Shown piece after piece: positions 1 to 8,669 of a stretch of DNA of 64,000 nt. The translations under genes and the position numbers were made by a program. The notes beneath the pieces were generated by a model. That model did not search any database, was not told the origin of the DNA, and was given only the letters and a program-made list of their open reading frames with translations. Each line of letters starts with the position of its first letter. Within the stretch, counting starts at the first letter, position 1. Origin of the DNA: Aurelia coerulea (lineage: Eukaryota; Cnidaria; Scyphozoa; Semaeostomeae; Ulmaridae). The stretch covers positions 7,221,501 through 7,285,500 of the forward strand of contig CM076949.1 in the NCBI GenBank assembly GCA_039566865.1. Direction: 5' to 3'.

Positions 1-109
1 TTTCAAATAGGAGTACCTTTTTAGGACACGCAGTATTGTTTTTCTTTTCTGGTGAAGTCGGTCGCAAAGGAGACTACAGTATCAGCTGGTGAGCAGCTCT
101 TTCATTCGA

Positions 110-293
110 GAAAATTTTCGGCAATTTTTTATCCTCTGTTTAGCAACCCCCGGCTGGAAATTAATCATGTTTCTATGGTGTTCAAAGTGCAGTAACCGAC
201 ATGAATTAAAGAAACAAAAACAAATTTAAACAAATTGAAAATCTATATCTGGAAAGTTTACTTCAAGTCAACTTTGGCAGTCAATGGTTGAAA
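110..293 (+). promoter_or_regulatory. 5' flank / 5' UTR of copy 1, conserved in copy 2
   Basis: This stretch is recognisably similar to 11590-11755 upstream of paralogue 2 (shared words such as CCGGCTGGAAAT, TTACTTCAAGTC and AACCGACAT). The similarity continues past the donor into the first ~130 bases of the intron. The promoter and transcript leader were therefore duplicated with the gene. No TATA box is obvious. Confidence 0.5.
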
Positions 294-3200
294 ATGAAGA
301 AGGTAAGTTCACATTTTGTTAAACTTGACCAAACAGAGCAGAGGAGCCAGACAACGCTTGCACTTGTGGTTCTTATGATTAAATTCGATAATTTTGCTGA
401 TCATGAAAGGTTCACCCTTAAGGCAAAAAAATTGCCCCTGGGTTCAGGGGCGCATTCTCAAAGGGAAGTTTCAACCGAAATTCAATAGCGATTTGCTTCG
501 CACATGCTCGCAAGTGCATGATCAATTCTTTCGCATTTGCCTGCCCATTGATAAGCCACTGACCAGTTTTCTGGTGTTTGTTGTCAAGTAGGCTGCCAAG
601 TTTTAGAATTTATTGCAGAAAATCTCTTGCAGCTTCTGTCTTAACATACCAGTGGCAAAAAAGTTTAATTTTTTTTACATTCCATTAAAAGCTTACAAAA
701 CGAATTAGTAACTACACTACTTACAAAATACTATACCCTACTACTAAAACGATACCATTAGGAGCAAAAAACAATGACTACCTAATGGCAACATAAAAAA
801 CAGAGAATACGAAAATAACACCATACGTAACAACTAGAGAAAGGAAAAAATAGTACTTACTAAAAGAGAGATGGTGGTTGTATGATTTAGGGACTTGTTA
901 ATCAAATCGGCCAGTTTTAGGGATAAAACGTAGAGTTAAAAGAAGTATGTTTTTATTAAGATCATCTGGAAGATCGTTATCACACAATAAAATCTTTAGC
1001 AGAACATCATTTGAAAGATTGGTATATCCATGTGGTCGTAAAAAAGAAGAAACTCCAGCGGGAAGGTTTCTTCGTAATACTTCAAAGGAAGGGCAGAGCA
1101 ACAAAAAGTGTTCCGTGTGAAAGTTCAATTTACCGAGACCAACCCGAAGTTGTGTTAGATAAGAAAGACCTGTTGGGTCGTGTATCATGAAGACTGATTT
1201 TGGCAGGGGGCGAATTTTGAACAGCAGCTTTGTCTTGAATGCAGCAATGGAAGGTGCAAGTCTAATTTCTGGATCCAGCTTGTTCCATTCTGAAAGGCAG
1301 TGAGGATAGAAGCTAGATTGGAATTTTTCTGTCCTTGCCCTTATTCGCCCAATAACATCCCGCTTGCGAAGAGAGTATTATGACTGCCGTTGTGGTGGGA
1401 TTGGATCTGTAGTATAGTCAGGAGCAAGGTTATTTATAAACTTGTAGAACAGAGTAAGGCGTCTGCTCCACCGATGGGAACTTAGCGATTCCCAGCCAAG
1501 CTCTGCATACAGCTTCTCTCTCGACGTACCCTTCCATGTTCCTGAAACAGCAAGAGCGGCAGAATACTGAACGGCCTCTAACTTCTCCAAAGTTGTATTG
1601 CCACTAAATTCACATACTTTTGCAGGAATATGATAAATAACATCCCCGTAGTCTAGATGTGGTCGCACGTACAGCTTATATATTTCATTCAGTGTATGTC
1701 TGGGGAGATATTTGGAAAGATATTTCAGCAAACCAATACCCCTACTTGTTTTAGTGATAGCTGTCTTAATGTGGGCAGCAAATGACATCTTTGAATCAAG
1801 AAAAAGTCCTAAATGTTTATGTTCATCTACTTTCTTCACAGGCGTATTGTTAAAACGGATCACTGGATGATCAATTTTATTCCTTTTCCTTGAAATAGTT
1901 ACTGCTACATACAGCTTGCTTTTGCGGATCAGGATAAAATGACATCCTCCAATCATGAGCCCACTGTCTTATCAACTCTAAGTCATGGCTCATATCATTG
2001 GTAGCTGCGTTTGTATCATGTACAACGGTAAATAATGACGTATCGTCGGCAAAAAGTTTGACATTGCACTTCAGACTTTCAGTTAGATCATTTATGTAAA
2101 CAAGGAAAAAAGGGCCCTAAAATAGAGCCATGAGGTACTCCGGCTGAGATACCTCCCCAAATAGAATATTTATCGTTCAAAACAGTTCGCTGCTTTCGAC
2201 CCCTAAGAAAACTCTGGATAAGAGAAAGGAGCTGTCCTGAAACACCACATCGTTTAAGTTTGTAGACAAGACCACCATGCCCCACCCTGTCAAAGGCTTT
2301 GGAGATATCAAGATAAACAGAACGAACATCAAGCGGAGGATTACAGTCGAAAGCTTTAAAGATGGGGGTGTGTGTTATAGAAATTAGCTAGTTTAACGTT
2401 GAGTCACCTGGACGAAAACCTGACTGGTTTGGATTAAGTAGCTCACATGAGACAAGATGTGAATATCAAGAATCATACAGGGTGTCCCAAAAAAATTGTT
2501 CGACGTTTAATTAAATGTCAAAAAATAACGAAATACAGAACGGGCTCCATGGTAAAACAACTATATTGCTGAGATTTTAAATTAATTTTAGACACCAGAA
2601 GCTAGCAAATTGGCTAAATATTCACAGAGTTGCGAGCTTTTGAAGTTCAAGTTTGTGCGAAAGCTGAAACCAGACGCCCCTAAATTGCATATTTTGTGAA
2701 AATGGAATCTTCTTTGTTCAAAGCAAATCTAATGGAATTTCCAAAGCACGTTCGACAAACTAGCTTTTTATAACATTTTACAAGGTTATAATTTGGAATC
2801 GACCCGTCTCTCATTGATTAAGTTTTCATTCAACGTTTTCAGATACTTGCATTCTTAAGTAAATTTTGGCAACGGTTACAAGAATTAAATATTTTTAGAA
2901 GTCCTATTTGGTTTGCTCTGATATCGACGAGAGGTAGCACAGTGGACAGTTTCCTGTTACCTCGATTTTAGGACGTCTTTTTGGAAAAGAAGTCAGTTGG
3001 GGGGCGTCTGGTTTCAGCTTTCGCACAAATTTGAGCTACAAAAGCTTGTAACTCCGTGAATTCTTAGCGGATTCACAAAATTCTGGCGTCTAAAATTAAT
3101 TCAAAATCTTAGGAACAGGTTTACTTAAGCAGGAGCCTGTAAATTTTATATGACATGTGCAAATGCCACCAGTTTTGGGGACAAACCTTGCCCAATGGCA

Positions 3201-5069
3201 AATTGTCCAAAAATGTCGCAGGAAAAAGCCAAATTCACTGAAAGTAAAAAAAGCCAACTTTTGGGGACAAAGCTGGCCCAGATTTCAGGGGAAAAAGACA
3301 ACTTTTGGGACAGACCTAGAACCACTATCTCTCTAGGGACATGACCACCCCTGTCTACTGTGCAGCGATAAATGGCTTCATGGATGGAAAATGAAATAGC
3401 AGCCTCCAATTTCATAGCTCTCGTAAAAATTCCAATACTCCTCAGAGAGCTCCACTATTTCTGACCTCACAGAAATTATTTCTTACCTCACGTGAACTAC
3501 TTATCACTGCAAAATAGTAAGATAAAATGGCCGACCACTGGTTTTCAGTCATCAGGCAAATTTCTCTTCTGAAGGTCATAGCTCCATCATTTTTCAACGG
3601 ATTTTTACAGAAATGGCAGCAAACTTTATCCGAACATCTGAAGAGCAACATCATATAAAAGTTTCAGGGACCGCGCAGCCATTGGGCTAGCCCCCCCCCC
3701 ACTTTTTTCAAACATAGGACTAAAAACTTTCACAAATATGGAATTTTCAAAAAAAATTTCATACATGCAACTGTTGCGTTTGCTGAGAGACCTTCTAGAT
3801 GGCTAGACATCTCAAAACCTTACTTGATTCAAATATGAAGCAAGCAAATTTCAGCAATCTAGCGATATTGAACTTTCATAAACAACGAGTTAACACGATG
3901 TCCCTCTTGGCAACTGCTAACTATTTCGTTAAAAATTAGAATGTTTACTCTGACAGATCTTCAGTAGTAATCGTTTTTATGAGAAGAAACGCTATGCTGT
4001 TAATTTTGTTGGTTGTAATGACGTCTCTTTTCATAGTAATTGAAATCTTTTTTGAGCCAAACTGTATATAAATATGGACGTAAAGAGGCAAGTCTTTTGT
4101 TGAAAAGGGCGTTTTCCGACGTTCTAAAGGGCGTGCTCTCAAAAATTTTCCGGGGGCAAGCCCCCGGACCCCTCAGCCCCCCCACTTTCAAACCGCTGCG
4201 CGGTCCCTGAAAAGTTTTGCTAGAATCTTTTGCCGTTTTGTAGCAATCTTCAGGCAGACGGGGCACAATTTTTTGTGATGCATTGTAGAGTTAAGGGTTT
4301 CTTTGGAAAGAGATCCAGATCCAACCTAGCCGCATCCAAATCTGTGCTCAGTTTATTTTTTAGCTAAATAGCTTTTCTATACACAAAAATATGGCTGAGG
4401 GCTAGCAGAATTCAGAACTCTTCCTTCCTCAATAACGGGGTAACACCTGGAAAACAATAAGTTGCCAAAACAACAAATAACAAGGACTTTTCCACAGTGA
4501 AACTGTACCAAGCATGGAAGATCATCTCAAGGAGTTTGATCACAAGTTACTTTTTCATGCCACCTAATGATAATTTCTTTGAAATGTTGCTTGGGTAGCT
4601 TTTCTGTTCGGGAAACCCTACCTCCTTGTATGTAATCGGGCTCTAAAACAGTTTTTAAAGAAATGATCTGAAGCTTGTTCTCGTATCTCTTTCACAGCCG
4701 ACAACCCTCCTTGCTATGTGTCTCCTTGCTTTCCTGATGATACACACTGCTGATGCAAGGAGACGTCTTCAATGCGCCCCAAAGAAGAACGGGAAAATCT
4801 TGTCTGGACGTACATGCAGATTTAGATGTTGCTTGGCCATGGAAGTCAGGAAGATGGTTTTGACAACACCTGCAAACCTGTGCCCACGATTCAGGAAAAT
4901 TGGCAAACCATGCTTTGTGAATGGCACAAGATATCCTCATAAATGGGTCATAAAATATAACCGCGGAGGATGCTTTATCTGTGATAATGGGAAGGAGATC
5001 TTTTACGACGATGCCGAATATAATGGTGGCGGTCGTCTCGATGGTTATACCCTTATTCGCTTTGGGTGA
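294..5069 (+). CDS. Secreted eight-cysteine protein, copy 1 (two exons)
   Basis: Coding exons are 294-302 (Met-Lys-Lys, then donor GTAAGT at 303) and 4698-5069 (acceptor CAG at 4695-4697; stop TGA 5067-5069). Both ends are phase 0, giving about 126 residues. The start of exon 2 supplies a hydrophobic stretch (LLAMCLLAFLMI) that completes a signal peptide, ending near an Ala before an Arg-rich mature start. The mature part has eight Cys in the order C, C-x3-CC, C, C, C-x2-C and ends TLIRFG. I do not recognise the family. The start is chosen because the paralogue at 11756 has the same three-codon exon, the same donor and similar flanking DNA. An ATG at 284 is out of frame and would terminate early in exon 2. 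Role unknown: a structural, defence or venom-like disulfide protein are all possible. Confidence 0.75.
898..2400 (-). mobile_element. Dead LINE fragment (reverse transcriptase C-terminal half)
   Basis: Minus-strand reading frames at 2285-2088, 1956-1378 and 1188-898 resemble successive parts of a non-LTR reverse transcriptase. GVPHGSILGP corresponds to the usual GVPQGSxLGP box. A FADDTSLF catalytic box lies near 2040-2060 in another frame. Then come 'KHLGLFLDSKMSF' and 'LDYGDVIYH', and a C-terminal Cys/His-like 'HFLLLCPSF'. Frames are broken by stops and shifts, so this is a non-functional remnant. It lies antisense in the intron of copy 1 and is related to the fragment at 28166-29115. Confidence 0.75.
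2478..3130. mobile_element. Foldback MITE with TA-CAGGGTG end
   Basis: The left end reads TA then CAGGGTGTCCC. Sequence at about 2560-2690 recurs inverted at about 3010-3110, including AAAGCTGAAACCAGACGCC on one side and its complement on the other. The right terminus is not clear, so the element is probably degraded there. The TA flank and GGGTG end match the other TA-flanked elements in this window. No coding capacity. Confidence 0.6.
3665..4209. mobile_element. hAT-like MITE with 8-bp target duplication
   Basis: Termini are CAGGGACCGCGCAG and its inverse CTGCGCGGTCCCTG. The flanks are direct 8-bp copies AAAAGTTT at 3657-3664 and 4210-4217. The CAGGG/CCCTG ends with an 8-bp duplication are the hallmark of hAT elements. 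At 545 bp with no transposase it is nonautonomous. Near its right end it carries the GGGGGC-loop-GCCCCC module seen elsewhere in the window. Confidence 0.85.
4698..5069 (+). CDS. Exon 2 of eight-Cys secreted protein, copy 1
   Basis: Acceptor CAG ends at 4697. The exon opens in phase 0 with the signal-peptide core, then all eight cysteines, and ends at TGA 5067-5069. It aligns without frameshift to 27257-27661. Conserved segments include PHKWVIKYN, CDNGKEIFY and the C-terminal YTLIRFG. Confidence 0.8.
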   Translation, partial: PTTLLAMCLLAFLMIHTADARRRLQCAPKKNGKILSGRTCRFRCCLAMEVRKMVLTTPANLCPRFRKIGKPCFVNGTRYPHKWVIKYNRGGCFICDNGKEIFYDDAEYNGGGRLDGYTLIRFG

Positions 5070-5689
5070 ACTCCGCAATTTATTCCTTGCATTGGTTTGA
5101 AATAGTGTGAAAATGCTGGCACTATGCATGTATTTTAAACAATGTCAAATAAGTGTATTCATTAATAATAATAACTTGGTAAAACATTGTTTCAATTTGT
5201 TGTGTCCTGTTAGAATTAGAAGCATTTAATGATGAAATGATGAATAGAAGGGTATCGCAGGAGGGTATAAAGAATTGTAAAACCACATTGATATTTCAGA
5301 AAACTGAAAAAAAACGCCTCAAAATTCTGCCAAGACAGTTATGAAATCCTACCACGTTTTTATATAAAACCTCGATTCGATGTCGCAGACCACTGCCTTG
5401 CTAAAATTTTTGTGACCCCAAAACTGAAAGCTATTTCCAATTCCTTAAATGCGCTGAAAAAGTAGAAATTAGTTGAATTCTCCAAAAATTATATCGAAAT
5501 GGAGATTCTTTCGCAGCTGTATCTTGAATTTTACAATGATTTTCCTTCTTAAATCATACTCGTAGTAAAGAAAGCTGCAAACCGTTGAGAGAAAAAAGAG
5601 CCGTAAAACCGGTGTAAAAGGGCCAAACACCGTAAAACCGATACTAAAAGGCTGAAAACCACGTACCGTCGGCCATAAGACCCTAACTT
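5070..5689 (+). other. 3' UTR and flank of copy 1; no gene seen
   Basis: The first ~150 bases match the 3' flank of paralogue 2 (for example CAAATAAGTG then ATTCATTAATAA), so they are probably 3' UTR. No exact AATAAA signal is visible close to the stop. The remainder is AT-rich without a convincing reading frame. Confidence 0.4.
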
Positions 5690-5790
5690 TAAAACAATAT
5701 CAAATATTTGTATTCTTTGATAAGTTGATATATGAGGCTCTTGTGTTAAAATATGAGGCATTTATTCATGAAGTAATGAATACAGATCGC
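5690..5790 (+). pseudogene. Orphan 3' flank resembling the eight-Cys genes
   Basis: TTTAAAACAATATCAAAT, then TGTGTTAAAAT and GAGGCATTTA, closely match the 3' UTR region of paralogue 2 (about 27730-27815). No matching coding exon lies upstream of it. It is most simply the 3' remnant of a third tandem copy whose coding part was lost. Confidence 0.4.
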
Positions 5791-5817
5791 AGGCACTACA
5801 GTTATTTTACTGCATTT

Positions 5818-5998
5818 GTTGGGGAGATGAGATACGGTTTGTCGGAGAATAGTTATGTGTCCCCCCGTGCAGTAGGTTAATGCTCAAGCGCTCGTCTGAG
5901 TTCCAACCCAACGCGCTACTGCGCATGAAAATTAACCTACTACATGGGGGCACACATACGTTTCCTCGAACAAACCGTATCTCGTCTCCCCAACAAGC
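5818..5998. mobile_element. Palindromic MITE, about 180 bp
   Basis: TGTTGGGGAGATGAGATACGG at the left is answered by CCGTATCTCGTCTCCCCAACA at the right. The inner arms (GTAGGTTAAT and its complement) also pair. It is non-coding and would fold into a long hairpin. Confidence 0.7.
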
Positions 5999-6359
5999 AT
6001 AGACTCTAGGTAGGGCAGGTCAAATAGAATACTGCATTGGAGAATTCTCTCAAAATAATTCATGCAAGGCCTGGCATTGTTGATGTTCATATGCTGAGCT
6101 TGAATTGAGTATGTTGTCACAATTGTAGCCAGTTTGCACGCATGAGTAGGGCTTGATCAAGCTTGACAATGATTCCAGGCTAGAATCATTCTCAAACATC
6201 AATAAAGCTTGATTGAGCTTCTCTTCAGTTCAGAAGATGCATGCTGCAAGCTAGCGCAAGCGGTGCAAAATTCTTACTTGAATCAAGCTCTCAAACATTC
6301 CCAAGTCATCAGGCTTGAAGCATGCTGCAAACACTCAATATTTTGCTGAAGTCAAAGAT

Positions 6360-6605
6360 TAGCACCATTTAAAAATTGATATTTTAATGCTGTTTTTAAA
6401 AAGAGACTGCTAAAACTTTGCCCTGTAGCAATTTATGGGTGCAAGGCAAAACATTTTGGTATTCTATCCACAACTCCATTCATTAATTAGGAGTTGACTT
6501 TCTCATATAGCGCCTGTTTTCAAGGTGAATTGTTAGATAAGCCCTCCGCAGGGGCTAGGAACACTGATTCGCGAGCGAGGCGAGTGCTTTTACTTCCTAG
6601 TTTCA
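6360..6605 (-). repeat. Inverted copy of the 11960-12200 segment
   Basis: Read on the minus strand, this matches the plus strand at 11960-12200 over about 240 bases: TTCCTAG, CCTGC, AATTCACCTTGAA, CTAATTAATGA, GATAGAAT and onward. The matching segment is inside the intron of paralogue 2, so the two are either copies of one dispersed repeat or traces of an inverted duplication of the gene. Confidence 0.5.
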
Positions 6606-6686
6606 TCAGAATGAAAGAACTTCTAGTCCTCAAAGGCCTAGCAACATGAATCTTGATTTAACAGTGTTACAGGTAGTTACGTTTTG

Positions 6687-7040
6687 GGGGGGGGGGGGGA
6701 CTGGGGGGGGGGAGGTTCTTGGCTAAATTTTGGGTAGGGGTCTGCTGCGAGCATATTCAAAATGGTACTATTGGCTAGATAAGATTTTACAAAAATGGTA
6801 CCCTTAGCTAGACCAATTTGACCATTCCCTGGACCAATTTTTACGAAAATGGCACCCTTGGCTAGACCAATTTTGACCATTCTCTGGACCAGTATTGTCC
6901 AATTGGCTCCAAATATAATATCATGGCCGTTCGCTAGACCAATATTGTCAAAAATGATACCCTTGGCTAGACCGTTGCTAGGCCAAAATTGCAAAAAAGT
7001 ATTCCCTTGGCTAGACTAGAAGTCCAAAAAAGCATACCCT
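6687..7040. repeat. G-tracts followed by degenerate GGCTAGACC repeats
   Basis: Two G-runs near 6685-6712 are followed by an irregular tandem block built on the words AAAATGG(T/C)ACCCTT and GGCTAGACCAATTTT. The long minus-strand frame across it follows from the repeat composition and is not treated as a gene. Confidence 0.6.
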
Positions 7041-8669
7041 TCGTCGCGGCACAACACTAGGTACCTTTACTTTGGAAGAACCCCCCTGTGTCGAACACGT
7101 GGGAAAAATCTCGGTTATCAGGCAGCCTCATTGAATAGTTTCAAGACAACTGTTTAGAGACAGGCACTTTTTTCTTTCGTTTTCATTGTTGATTTTAAAC
7201 ATTATTGTACAAAGGTTTCAAATATTAGAGATAAGGTTTTAACTCAATTAAAGCTCTTTACTTAATTTCAGTAGATTTTGATTAATGCTTTTATCGGAGG
7301 GTCCCTTTAAGACCAGCCAAATATATGAAAATATAAGATAATTTGGATCAGATAATTTGTTTCTTCTGACGATGACCATAGCGTCGAAACGCGTCAAGAA
7401 TAGCAGAGAAGAGTAAAAGAAAAGAGCGAAGAACTCCAAATCATCCTTTTCTTGTGTTCATCTTTAAGATAATTTGGAAATATACTACGACTTTGCAAAT
7501 GTTTCGATTTTCATCTTCTTCAGTAACTGTTCTTGCAATAACTTGGGGACCTACCTAAAAACCTAGATTTCAATAGGGTAACAAAAGAAACAACCTAAGA
7601 AAGGGACCTACCTAATACACAACGTTTGCAAATTCGTAGTGCATTTCTGAATCATCTTTAAATTGTTCATGCTGAGGATGAATTGGCTCTTGAATTATGA
7701 AAAGATCAGGGTATTTGTTGGTGCTGAAAGCTAACATTATAGATACTAGGTATCTTTACGACAAACCTTCTCAAATGTAAAATACGCCAAACAAATTTAT
7801 TTCGTAGTGCTCCTCCTTGGCCATGAAGTAGTCTGAATTCGTTGCCAAACAAAGCAAACAGTTTTAAACAATCAAAGAAATTGGATGTCTGACATGTGAA
7901 CAACACATACGAGTGTGCTAAAGACTTAAAGCCTTTCCACTGAAGAGAGGACAGGGGATGCTGTTTTGAGTGACCTTCAAAGTTGAAGGCGTTCATTTTC
8001 GGACGTTAATATAAATCTGTTGCTTAAGAGAATGACAACAGATTAGTTATGCGTTTTGGATTTTCATATTCTTTTCATTAATATATACACGTAGATGAAT
8101 CGAATGTAGTAATGAGATCAAAACAACATTTGACTCGCCCATTTTCTAGTATATAAATTAATTCGCGTGTACAAGAGCTCTTCCCAGAACGTCGTTATTA
8201 CGAGAATCGATAATCAAACCAATTTTCGCATTAAAGAATAGGAAAATAAGACAAACAAAATGAGCAGAAAAGTTAATAGATGGAATCCTTACCAACAATA
8301 CAAAACAACTGTACAAAACAATTTATTGGCACATTTTGCATCGTAAACTCACTTTCCAAAAACCATCGCCAAGGTCAGTCTAAAAACACCGTTGCCAAGG
8401 GCAAGCAGGCAAAGTGAAAAACCAAGACACTTTGTTAAAATATGTGAAAATACCTGACAATTCACCCGCTAATTTTTGCATTCGTCCATAATTAATTGTT
8501 CTTATGAAAATATGAGTTTTCGCTAAGCGTCCGATTACCACCGCCGGTACCCTTCATCCTGAATGTTGAGAACAAAGAAATGAGGTTCTTGGAAATGCAA
8601 ATGGCGTTTCAAAGGGCAGAATGAGCGTAGTCCTGAAAATGGGGGGAGGGAGGGTTTTTAGTTGCTCTC
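7041..8669. other. AT-rich intergenic stretch, no gene recognised
   Basis: Only short frames without recognisable domains occur here, for example a 96-codon minus-strand frame at 7996-7706. Short dispersed-repeat words are present, but no clear element ends were found. Confidence 0.3.

Noticed and set aside
284..302. Upstream ATG at 284 as the start of paralogue 1
   Set aside because: After splicing it meets an in-frame stop early in exon 2 and is not conserved in paralogue 2.
6677..6994. Minus-strand frame with LAKGTIFVKI repeats
   Set aside because: Follows from the degenerate GGCTAGACC tandem repeat; ends in a poly-Pro stretch from a G-run.
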